Assembly (NCBI RefSeq): GCF_000760215.1
Contig: NZ_JNAW01000001.1
Span: forward strand, 1 to 64,000
Origin: Prochlorococcus sp. MIT 0603
GTDB lineage: Bacteria > Cyanobacteriota > Cyanobacteriia > PCC-6307 > Cyanobiaceae
Length of the DNA stretch: 64,000 nucleotides
Direction: 5' to 3'
In this document: positions 26,272 to 35,124 of the stretch, piece after piece
Layout: the number at the start of each line of letters is the position of its first letter
Numbering within the stretch: position 1 is the stretch's first letter
The notes under the pieces: generated by a model
The model's input: only the letters and a program-made list of their open reading frames with translations
The model's database searches: none
Told to the model about the DNA's origin: nothing
Program-made: the position numbers and the translations under genes

Positions 26272-28044
26272 TTAGTAAGAGGTTCCGGCCTTGCGATGGT
26301 GAACGGCTGTTTTTGCTTCTGAATTGGAAATATTGCCATGTTCTACTACTCCATAAATAATCCAGTGATCAGTAGTTTCTAGTCTTTGCTTTACCAGACA
26401 ATCTAAATATGCTAGCCCCTCACTTAATACTGGACCTCCTTGTGCGATATTGTCTATTATGGGAATACCTTCAAAACGATCCGCTCCTGGAGGAAATCTT
26501 TTTAGAAATTGTCTAAATAATTTCTGGTAGTTGTTTTCTTCTAAGACATTTAAGACAAAGCGATCACCCACCTGCATGAGACTCTCGATTGCACGATCTT
26601 TTGCAACTGCAACAGTGAGTCCAGGAGGTGAAAAACTTGCTTGACTGACCCAGCTTGCTATCATTGCACCTCTTCTTTTATCTTTCCCTTTGCCTTGACT
26701 AGCAGTTACGACATATAGACCTCCACTAATACGGCCAAGGGCTTTCACGAGATCACCATCTAAGCTCTTTATAGTAGCAATGTTCTTTTTGCGGTTGAGT
26801 ATTTGCCCTAGATCAGTTCCAGCTTCTTCAAACCGTTGAAATGTATTTGCATCAGGTGATTTTTTTATTCTTAATGGCGAGAAAGCTTCTTTTTGGCCAA
26901 GCCCTCTGAGTTGGTTGGCAATCACATCAATTGGCTCATCACTCTCTCCAAAACTTTCATATACACCTATCCATTGTTTTTGTTTTAATGCTGCAAGTAG
27001 TGTTCCTATTGAGCTTTGCAGTTCTTCATCAGCTTCATTTGGCCATGTTGGTAGAATGACTGCTTTTGCATCTCCAATTAGTGCACTAAGTTCTTGACTA
27101 TCAGAGGATCGGATATCAACAAGTTGTACCTGTGCTTCAGCTTTATTAGCTCCTAATGCAATTGCCTGACTAAGTTGATCACAAAAACCATATTGGCTGA
27201 TATAGCAAATTGCTACATATCCATCGGCTGTATTTCGTTGACTACTCCAGGAATGATAATTATTTAGCCATAGCTCGATATTATGGTGTAGTAGAGGTCC
27301 GTGGCCAACTGCGATTGTGTTTATTTCTGGTAAGCTTTTAATTCTTTTTAGTGCTTGAAGTACACTGCGAGCATTTGGTCCCATTAAGCAATCATAATAG
27401 TAACGAAAGTCTTCATTAATTAATTCAGGATTTAGATCATATAGCTCATCAGTACAGTAATGGAGTCCAAAGGCATCACATGTATAAAGAATTTTTGTGC
27501 CATGATCAAACGAAAAAATAGTGTCTGGCCAATGAAGATTTGGAGCACTTATAAATTCAAGGTTGTGATTAATACCATTTGATGGATTCTTTCCTAGCTC
27601 AAGTGTATTACCAGTTTTTATAGCTGTTGATTTGAATGAACGGTGAACTTGGTTTTCTAGAAATTGCAATGCTACTTTTGAACCATAAATTTCAATTTCG
27701 TTATTTAGATCAAGGATGTTACTAATTAATCCTGAATGATCTGGTTCCGTATGACTGACTATTAAATAATCAATAGTTTTCGGATCGATTGTTTCTTCTA
27801 AAACTTTCAACCATAAGCCTTGAAATTTCGCATGGCTTGTATCGATTAAAGCAGTTTTCTCTCCTTGAATAATAAAACTGTTGTATGTAGTTCCATTGCG
27901 CAACCCAAACTCAATATCAAATCGACTCCGCTCCCAATCCAGTGAACGAATAGTGGTGGTATTTGGACCTATGCCCTTGCATTGCAATGAAAGCTTAGGT
28001 CTATTTGCTGTTTTTTCTATGACGGATGGTGAGTTAGTCGTCAT
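26272..28044 (-). CDS. flv3: Flavodiiron protein Flv3-like
   Basis: A 590-residue flavodiiron protein with the same three domains as Flv1. The iron-binding motif is intact: H98-T-E100-P-D102-H103 in SHTEPDHSG, with later ligands in the CDAFGLHY and GHGPLLHH segments. The flavodoxin domain begins about residue 260 (ICYISQYGFCDQL) and the flavin reductase about 430. It protects photosystem I from over-reduction under changing light by passing electrons from NADPH or ferredoxin to O2. It is the first gene of flv3-flv1; its promoter should lie in the 116 bp before it. Confidence 0.92.
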   Translation of the reverse strand: MTTNSPSVIEKTANRPKLSLQCKGIGPNTTTIRSLDWERSRFDIEFGLRNGTTYNSFIIQGEKTALIDTSHAKFQGLWLKVLEETIDPKTIDYLIVSHTEPDHSGLISNILDLNNEIEIYGSKVALQFLENQVHRSFKSTAIKTGNTLELGKNPSNGINHNLEFISAPNLHWPDTIFSFDHGTKILYTCDAFGLHYCTDELYDLNPELINEDFRYYYDCLMGPNARSVLQALKRIKSLPEINTIAVGHGPLLHHNIELWLNNYHSWSSQRNTADGYVAICYISQYGFCDQLSQAIALGANKAEAQVQLVDIRSSDSQELSALIGDAKAVILPTWPNEADEELQSSIGTLLAALKQKQWIGVYESFGESDEPIDVIANQLRGLGQKEAFSPLRIKKSPDANTFQRFEEAGTDLGQILNRKKNIATIKSLDGDLVKALGRISGGLYVVTASQGKGKDKRRGAMIASWVSQASFSPPGLTVAVAKDRAIESLMQVGDRFVLNVLEENNYQKLFRQFLKRFPPGADRFEGIPIIDNIAQGGPVLSEGLAYLDCLVKQRLETTDHWIIYGVVEHGNISNSEAKTAVHHRKAGTSY

Positions 28045-28160
28045 GTATTGTGCCGATCATGTTGAATACTTTAAGTTGTGAAGTCTGGATATGAGACTTA
28101 TTCGAGAGAAAAGAAACCATATCGTTCTTGATTGTTTTGACTACAGCTCCTTTCTATTTA

Positions 28161-29054
28161 TCAAATACTTTCACTGGATTCATTTTCAGTATTGACTGAC
28201 ATTGCGCTTATCATTGCTTTTTGGGCTTGAACTTGACTGAAAGAAATTAAATCTTTAATGAACCTAATTTGCGATTCAGGGAATTCTGGATTTGCAGCTA
28301 ATGGTAGATCTCCGGCAATTGAAGCCCCAGATGTTTTTTCTGTTGATGAGGTTATTACTACCAAGTCATCATCTAAAGTACTTGTGTATGACCACCAAAG
28401 ATCTGGAGTGCTCATTATTTTATCTTTAAACCTTTTATTTTTACTATTAGATGTATTTTTCAATTTATCAGTTGCTTTTACATTCTCTTTCTTCTTGAAA
28501 CGTCTTTTGTTAACTAGGTCTGATAACAATGTATTTTTATCCTTTCCACGTAATTGAAAAAGAATAAAAGGATCTTCTTTAAATTGTTCTCCCATTAAAA
28601 AATAAACAGCACTTACATGTTTGCATGGGTTTGCTGGATCAGGACAGTTACATTCACTTTTTACTTCTTGAAGATTGAAGGGAAATAATCTTTTACCTGT
28701 AGTGGCAAAAGCTTGTTCTATGTCTTTTGGCATCACTCCAGCTAATAATTGTGCTGACCATTTTGCTTTTTGTGCTAATGCGTCTATGACATATCCCCAA
28801 TCCTCATCATCTAGAATATCCAGCCAAATTTTTACTTTGTATGGTTTGTTTTCTGTACCTTGAACCCTTGCATGAATTCTTCGACCTTCGAAGCGAATTG
28901 ACGTGACATTACCTTCTCTCGCATAGCCCCAGGCGCGTTCTAGGCGTTTTTTGTAGCGATAGGAGTTTATTAGTTCCATCCATTGCTCAACCCACCAGGA
29001 TTGCTTCCCAAGCCCTTCTCTACCAATAGCTGTTGTTATTTCAGAGTTATTCAT
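28161..29054 (-). CDS. SWIM zinc-finger protein partnered with a SNF2 ATPase
   Basis: A 297-residue protein whose centre carries a SWIM zinc finger: C135-x-C137-x6-C144-x-H146 (ECNCPDPANPCKH). SWIM domains bind DNA or proteins and in bacteria are typically encoded beside SNF2 ATPases. The N-terminal third is rich in Trp and Arg (KRLERAWGYAREG). A Lys/Asn-rich linker follows at about 185-215. It starts 6 bp after the SNF2 gene on the same strand, which strongly suggests the two proteins work together. The function of such pairs is not settled. Confidence 0.88.
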   Translation of the reverse strand: MNNSEITTAIGREGLGKQSWWVEQWMELINSYRYKKRLERAWGYAREGNVTSIRFEGRRIHARVQGTENKPYKVKIWLDILDDEDWGYVIDALAQKAKWSAQLLAGVMPKDIEQAFATTGKRLFPFNLQEVKSECNCPDPANPCKHVSAVYFLMGEQFKEDPFILFQLRGKDKNTLLSDLVNKRRFKKKENVKATDKLKNTSNSKNKRFKDKIMSTPDLWWSYTSTLDDDLVVITSSTEKTSGASIAGDLPLAANPEFPESQIRFIKDLISFSQVQAQKAMISAMSVNTENESSESI

Positions 29055-29060
29055 TCTTCT

Positions 29061-32000
29061 TCAGCTCTTTGATGCATTGCTTTCTAAGACAACTAATTTG
29101 CTTAACTCTTCAACACTAAGCTTGCCTAGCCAATTTTCTCCTGATCCAATGATATCTTCAGCAAGCTGTGATTTTTCACAGATCATTTGATTGATTTTTT
29201 CTTCAATAGAACCTGTGGTAATGAATTTATGAACAATTACACTTTTAGTTTGCCCAATTCGATATGCACGATCAGTAGCTTGATTTTCTACTGCTGGATT
29301 CCACCATCTATCAATATGAAAAACATGATTTGCTCTAGTTAAATTTAAACCTAATCCTCCTGCTTTTAATGAGAGTAAAAAAAGCTGTGGTCCGCGTGGA
29401 TCATTTTGAAACCGATCTACCATTTCTTGCCTTTGCATTTTGGAGCTACCTCCATGGAGAAAATAAATTTCAGATGCCCATTTTTTTTGTAGATACGATT
29501 GCAATAAGTAGCCCCATTCAGTGAATTGGGTAAATAGTAAAGCTCTATCTTTCGTTTCAATGACCTCTTCAAGTATCTGATCAAGTCGTTGTAGCTTTGA
29601 AGAGCGCTCTAGGAAATCTTGAGTAACCTCTGTTTCTTTTAGACTAAGTGCGGGGTGATTGCAAATTTGTTTGAGACGAGTAAGTAGCCCTAGAGTTTTC
29701 CCATGCCGTTGTCCTAGTGGTGATGTTGCGATTTCTTTGAGAGTGGTTTCCACTGTTTTGTTGTATAGATGTTCTTGTTCTTTGCTGAGACTTACCCATT
29801 CATTTAACTCAATTTTATTTGGTAAATCTGAAATAATTGACTGGTCTGTTTTTAATCGTCGTAATATAAACGGACTTACACGTGCTTTTAGATCTTTTAA
29901 AGAAGAGATATCTCCATAATGCTCAATAGGAAGTTTGTAGCGTTGATTAAAAAAATCTTCTTCTCCTAATACTTTAGGGTTTAGGAAATTCATCAGAGCC
30001 CATAGTTCACTGATACGGTTTTCGACGGGTGTTCCTGTGAGTGCAATGCGCAGAGGATTCTGTTTTAGGTCTTTACTGATATCTCTGATAGCAATACTTT
30101 GCTTTGCATGTGGATTTTTTATAGCTTGTGCTTCATCTATAACAATACCTTGCCAGTCGACATTCTTTAAGAGCTCATTATCTCTAAAAGCTAGATTATA
30201 ACTTGTTATACAGATATCAATTTGTTTCAGTAATTGCTTTAGCTTTTCAATAGTACTTGCTCTTTGTGTGCCATAGTGCTCAATAAGGCGTAATTTTGGA
30301 GTAAATGCTTTTGCTTCTCTTATCCAGTTGGTTAGAACCGAAGTAGGTGCAATAAGTAATATAGGCTTTGATAGCTCTCCTTGGTTTTTTAACCTTTGGA
30401 TAAATGCTAGTAATTGAATAGTTTTTCCCAATCCCATATCATCTGCGAGGCAAGCACCTTGATGAAAACGATATAAAAAAGCAAGCCACCCAAGACCTCT
30501 TTGTTGATAAGGTCTTAATTGACCATCAAATCCTTCCGGTTCTGGTAAAGCTTCTGGTGATTGTTGGTGGTGGTATTGCTCTAATACAGTTCTTAATCGT
30601 GGCCCAGCATCAAATAAATGTATGGGAAGTTTCATGAGGGTGTTCCCTTGAGTTGCAGTCAGCGTTAATGCTTCATTCAAATTGAGTTGAGGTGGATTAG
30701 AAAAAAAAATTTCAACATTTTTTAGATCGTTTGGCCGTAACTCGATCCAAGTATCTTTGTGATTAACTAGAGGACTTTTTTTCTTTGCAAGGCCTTCTAA
30801 TTCTTTCATTGTTAATGGTAGACCACCTATCATTAACTCCCAACTCCAGTCAAGTTGCTCTTGAGCCATTGCTCCTTTAGATGCTTCTTTAAGCTCAGCG
30901 TTGATAGTTAGACCTAGTCGATTTGATAACCCCTTTGATAAACTTTTTGGAAGTATTACACCAATTCCAGCATCACGAAGTTTTTTTGATGCTGTTTTGA
31001 TAAGTATAAAAGCTTCAACTGGTGATAGTTGCATCATATGAGGTGTTGCGCTTTCCAAACCTCTTTCAATAGTAGGAAAAATATTCAGAGCTCTTCCTAG
31101 ACCTTCTAGGAGAATTTCACTAGGTTGTGCAATTTTAACTTCTCCGATTTCTATACTATTGGATTCTGCTTCCCACACTTTGGCTGCAGAAATTGTAAGT
31201 TCTGGATTGGACTCTGCTTGTAATAGGAAATGTAAATCCCATAGACTTTCATTATCATTTGGTGGAATTAATTGGAGGCATGTTTTTGCATCTCTGAGAT
31301 TGCTAGATAGCCCTGCTTTCCAATTTGTACTAGCCTTTTCCAAGCGTTTTATTTCTACATCTGATAAGTCAATAAATCCATCTGTTGATCCCAGTGCTTT
31401 TTGCCAAGCTGAGAGCAATGGGTCTAGACTATTGCTTTTTTCTTCAAAATCTTTTCGAAGTTGAGCATCAAGAATTTCTTCTACTATTTTGATAACTACA
31501 AAACGGTTTTGTTCGACCCGTAATGATGCAATGGGGTTTATTGGGAGAATAGCTGTTCCTATTTTCTTGCTTTTTTGTTTTCTTGCATCTATCCAAGGAA
31601 CTGCACACATGGCAGCCATAGGCATTTTTTGAACAAATTCTTCTAATCGTTTTCGCTCATTTTCTTGGTTCAATAATGGAACCCATCGAGCGCGATATTG
31701 TTGTGGTTCCTTTTTGAATAACTCGATCTGTGGCAGCCATGATCCATTTGCGATTAGACTAAATGTCCAACGTTGTAAATGTGTCCACCAAAGTATTTCT
31801 TCGCTAAGGTCATAATCTTTTTGTGATAGAGGTAATTGTGTTAGCCATTTGGAAGCTTCCAAAGCAGTGAGTGTTATGCCTTCTATTTGCCATGGCCACC
31901 ATTCATATTTTTCTGGGGTTGCTTCACCTGCGAGTAAGGGGAGAGTAGTCCATCCTTCTTCTTTAGAGCTGTTTTTATTGTCAGTAGTCCTGTTACTTAT

Positions 32001-32246
32001 GGCAAACTTACTTGGAAGTGTGAGCGATGCTTTGATTTCTTTTAACTCTTGAGGCAATAAGTTTTTTTTCTTTAACCAAAGTTTTAACTCTTTTGAAGAT
32101 AGTGCCAATGGATTATCACAAGGACTGGTTTTTGCTTCTTCTGGCATGGCCATTTTCCATGCCTCTGCCCAAAGAAATAACACTGAAGATTTGCCATTTG
32201 GCAATTCTTCAGAGGAGGTCAACCAAGTAGCATGTAGCAAGCTCAT
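29061..32246 (-). CDS. SNF2/Swi2-family DNA translocase
   Basis: A 1061-residue superfamily 2 ATPase with the full SNF2 set: P-loop DDMGLGKT near residue 605, DEAQ box (VIDEAQAIKN) near 703, LTGTPVENR, and in the second RecA domain FLLSLKAGGLGLNLTRANHVFHIDRWWNPAVENQ. The first 550 residues are a bacterial-specific region ending in the SNF2-linked HARE-like segment. Such proteins move along double-stranded DNA and displace bound proteins, for example RNA polymerase (compare RapA). With the SWIM protein it forms a two-gene unit. The cellular target is unknown. Confidence 0.92.
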   Translation of the reverse strand: MSLLHATWLTSSEELPNGKSSVLFLWAEAWKMAMPEEAKTSPCDNPLALSSKELKLWLKKKNLLPQELKEIKASLTLPSKFAISNRTTDNKNSSKEEGWTTLPLLAGEATPEKYEWWPWQIEGITLTALEASKWLTQLPLSQKDYDLSEEILWWTHLQRWTFSLIANGSWLPQIELFKKEPQQYRARWVPLLNQENERKRLEEFVQKMPMAAMCAVPWIDARKQKSKKIGTAILPINPIASLRVEQNRFVVIKIVEEILDAQLRKDFEEKSNSLDPLLSAWQKALGSTDGFIDLSDVEIKRLEKASTNWKAGLSSNLRDAKTCLQLIPPNDNESLWDLHFLLQAESNPELTISAAKVWEAESNSIEIGEVKIAQPSEILLEGLGRALNIFPTIERGLESATPHMMQLSPVEAFILIKTASKKLRDAGIGVILPKSLSKGLSNRLGLTINAELKEASKGAMAQEQLDWSWELMIGGLPLTMKELEGLAKKKSPLVNHKDTWIELRPNDLKNVEIFFSNPPQLNLNEALTLTATQGNTLMKLPIHLFDAGPRLRTVLEQYHHQQSPEALPEPEGFDGQLRPYQQRGLGWLAFLYRFHQGACLADDMGLGKTIQLLAFIQRLKNQGELSKPILLIAPTSVLTNWIREAKAFTPKLRLIEHYGTQRASTIEKLKQLLKQIDICITSYNLAFRDNELLKNVDWQGIVIDEAQAIKNPHAKQSIAIRDISKDLKQNPLRIALTGTPVENRISELWALMNFLNPKVLGEEDFFNQRYKLPIEHYGDISSLKDLKARVSPFILRRLKTDQSIISDLPNKIELNEWVSLSKEQEHLYNKTVETTLKEIATSPLGQRHGKTLGLLTRLKQICNHPALSLKETEVTQDFLERSSKLQRLDQILEEVIETKDRALLFTQFTEWGYLLQSYLQKKWASEIYFLHGGSSKMQRQEMVDRFQNDPRGPQLFLLSLKAGGLGLNLTRANHVFHIDRWWNPAVENQATDRAYRIGQTKSVIVHKFITTGSIEEKINQMICEKSQLAEDIIGSGENWLGKLSVEELSKLVVLESNASKS

Positions 32247-32443
32247 ATGAGGAATGTATTACACATCTAATTGCTTTTCTTCTTTGCTTCCTTTGTAGCA
32301 TGCAATAACAATAGTTATTTTGATAAATTTCATAGCTAATAATGACAGTTAATTAGGTAGATTTATGAGAAGGTAGTTATTTCTTTTCTATTTTGAACTT
32401 GCGCCATGTATTGGTGCATTGTTTCCCAACTCTCAAGTTTGTT

Positions 32444-35122
32444 ATGGAAGTTGAACGAGTGTCGTCAAAATCTACTATGAAATCTCTTACAGGAGATGAA
32501 ATAAGGTCTGCATTTTTGAATTTTTTTGAGCAACGCGGGCATAAAATCATGCCTAGTGCATCTTTAGTGCCTAAAGACCCAACTGTATTACTTACTATTG
32601 CTGGAATGCTCCCTTTTAAACCTGTTTTTCTTGGGCATGAAGAAATCGTATCAAAAAGAGTAACAACTAGTCAGAAATGTATAAGAACAAATGACATTGA
32701 AAATGTTGGTAAGACAGCACGACATCATACCTTTTTTGAGATGCTAGGAAATTTTTCTTTTGGTGATTATTTTAAAAAGGAAGCAATTCAATGGGCCTGG
32801 GAGCTGAGTACAAGTGTTTTTGGCTTGGATCCCAATAATATAGTTGTAAGTGTTTTTCGAGAAGATAAAGAAGCAGAAGATATATGGAGAGATGTCGTTG
32901 GAGTGAATCCTTCTCGAATTATTCGGATGGATGAAGCTGATAATTTTTGGTCATCTGGTCCGACAGGGCCTTGTGGTCCTTGTTCAGAACTTTATTATGA
33001 TTTTCATCCAGAAGAGGGAAATGAGCAAATTGACTTAGAAAATGATAGTCGATTTATAGAATTTTATAATTTGGTTTTTATGCAATACAACCGAGATGCT
33101 CAGGGGAGATTGGAATCTTTAGCAAATTGCAATATTGATACAGGAATGGGTTTGGAGCGAATGGCACAAATTTTACAGAGAGTCTCTAATAATTATGAAA
33201 CTGATTTGATTTTCCCTTTGCTTCAAAAGGTTGCTTCTTTAGTAAATATTGACTACCGAAAAGTAGTGGAAAAAGACAGGGTATCTTTCAAGGTTATTGG
33301 TGATCATACTCGAGCTTGCGTTCATTTGATAAGTGATGGGGTTTTTGCTAGTAATCTTGGCCGGGGTTATATATTAAGGAGATTACTTAGACGTGTAGTT
33401 AGACACGGACGTTTGCTCGGAATTCGGAAACCATTTTTAACTCAGATTGCAGAAGTTGCTATTGAACATATGCAGACTACTTTCCCACAATTAGTTGAAA
33501 GACGTTTGAAGATTTTGCAAGAGCTTCAGAGAGAAGAATCTCGTTTTCTCGAAACTCTGGAAAGGGGAGAACAGTTATTGTCTGATATGCTTGCTTCTAA
33601 TCCAAAAGAGATTACAGGAGAGCAAGCATTTGAACTTTATGACACTTATGGTTTCCCTGTTGAGTTAACACAGGAGGTTGCTGAGGAAAATTCATTACGG
33701 GTTGATTTAACCGGGTTTCATTTGGCAATGGATAAACAGCGTCAGAGAGCCAAGGCTGCTGTTTCGACTATTGACTTAACACTTCAAGATGCTATTAACA
33801 AAGTTGTAAGTGAATTAGGTGAAACTACTTTTCAAGGCTATCAACAGTTAGAGCAATCAAGCACGGTTCAAGCCATAGTTTTAAATGGAGTTTCTACATC
33901 GAAATGTGCTATAGGAGACAAAATTGATTTAGTTCTTGATACCACTACTTTCTATGGTGAAGGTGGTGGGCAAGTAGGGGATAGAGGACTGATTAGTCGG
34001 ACCTTTTCAGATAAGACGGATTGTTTAATTGAAATTGACACTGTACGACGAGTCAAAGGTGCTTTTGTTCATTCCGGAGTTGTCAGGCATGGCATTCTGC
34101 ATTTGGGTGATATTGTTCAAGTTAGTGTTGATAGGTTTTGTCGCAGATGTGCCCGTTCAAATCATACTGCGACTCATTTGTTGCAATCTGCTTTGAAGAA
34201 GGTTGTCGACTCTGAGATTAGTCAAGCAGGATCTTTAGTAGGGTTTGATCGCCTACGTTTTGACTTTCATTCTTCACGTCCAGTTGAATTTAAGGAATTG
34301 CAAGAAATTGAGAAACTAATCAATTCTTGGATTGCAGAGGAACATACGTTAGTTTTTAGAGACATGACTCTTGATGATGCCAAATCTGCTGGTGCTGTTG
34401 CAATGTTTGGTGAAAAATATGGAGATACAGTTCGAGTCGTTGATGTCCCTGGTGTTTCCATGGAACTTTGTGGTGGCACACATGTTTCCAATACAGCTGA
34501 AATAGGGTTGTTTAAAATTGTCAATGAGACTGGTATTGCTGCAGGTATTCGTCGTATTGAAGCTATTTCAGGTCAAGGTGTTCTCAGTTATTTAAATGAG
34601 CGAGATGCAGTTGTGAGAACTCTAAGTAAAACGTTTAAGGTCCAATCTAATGAGATTGTTGATCGAGTAATTACCTTACAAGATGAGGTTAAAGCACTAA
34701 CTAAATCATTGGATAAATCCAATATTGAACTGGCCTCTTCCAAGGCTTTAAGTCTACTTACTAAATCTATATCTCTTGGTAAGAGTCAATACCTTGTTGA
34801 ACGTCTTGATGGTGTTACTGGTGACGCCTTACAGTCTGCAGCAAAAATCATAGTTGATCAATTGGGTGTCAATTCAGCTGTTGTATTAGCTGGAACACCA
34901 GAGCTTGAAAATGGAACAAAAGTAATCTTAGTCTCTGCTTTTGGCTCAGAAGTTATTAATAAGGGCCTTCATGCTGGTAAGTTTCTTTCTCCAATAGCTA
35001 AGCTCTGTGGAGGAGGTGGAGGAGGCCGCCCAAACTTAGCTCAAGCTGGTGGACGTGATCCTCATGCACTGGATAAAGCTTTGGATTTTGCAAGAGATCA
35101 GTTAATTAAATTTTTGGATTGA
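32444..35122 (+). CDS. alaS: Alanine-tRNA ligase
   Basis: AlaRS charges tRNA-Ala and edits mischarged Ser and Gly. It has the class II catalytic core (about 15-260), the tRNA-recognition domain, an editing domain with HTATH near residue 570 and CGGTH near 690, and the C-terminal domain ending in CGGGGGGRPNLAQAGG. I chose ATG 32444 (892 residues). The open frame starts further up at a TTG, and ATG 32477 is also possible. It is convergent with speA with only 2 bp between stops. Confidence 0.96.
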   Translation: MEVERVSSKSTMKSLTGDEIRSAFLNFFEQRGHKIMPSASLVPKDPTVLLTIAGMLPFKPVFLGHEEIVSKRVTTSQKCIRTNDIENVGKTARHHTFFEMLGNFSFGDYFKKEAIQWAWELSTSVFGLDPNNIVVSVFREDKEAEDIWRDVVGVNPSRIIRMDEADNFWSSGPTGPCGPCSELYYDFHPEEGNEQIDLENDSRFIEFYNLVFMQYNRDAQGRLESLANCNIDTGMGLERMAQILQRVSNNYETDLIFPLLQKVASLVNIDYRKVVEKDRVSFKVIGDHTRACVHLISDGVFASNLGRGYILRRLLRRVVRHGRLLGIRKPFLTQIAEVAIEHMQTTFPQLVERRLKILQELQREESRFLETLERGEQLLSDMLASNPKEITGEQAFELYDTYGFPVELTQEVAEENSLRVDLTGFHLAMDKQRQRAKAAVSTIDLTLQDAINKVVSELGETTFQGYQQLEQSSTVQAIVLNGVSTSKCAIGDKIDLVLDTTTFYGEGGGQVGDRGLISRTFSDKTDCLIEIDTVRRVKGAFVHSGVVRHGILHLGDIVQVSVDRFCRRCARSNHTATHLLQSALKKVVDSEISQAGSLVGFDRLRFDFHSSRPVEFKELQEIEKLINSWIAEEHTLVFRDMTLDDAKSAGAVAMFGEKYGDTVRVVDVPGVSMELCGGTHVSNTAEIGLFKIVNETGIAAGIRRIEAISGQGVLSYLNERDAVVRTLSKTFKVQSNEIVDRVITLQDEVKALTKSLDKSNIELASSKALSLLTKSISLGKSQYLVERLDGVTGDALQSAAKIIVDQLGVNSAVVLAGTPELENGTKVILVSAFGSEVINKGLHAGKFLSPIAKLCGGGGGGRPNLAQAGGRDPHALDKALDFARDQLIKFLD

Positions 35123-35124
35123 CT

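Noticed and set aside
32393-32443. TTG-initiated extension of alaS
   Set aside because: No family similarity in these residues, and an ATG is available downstream.
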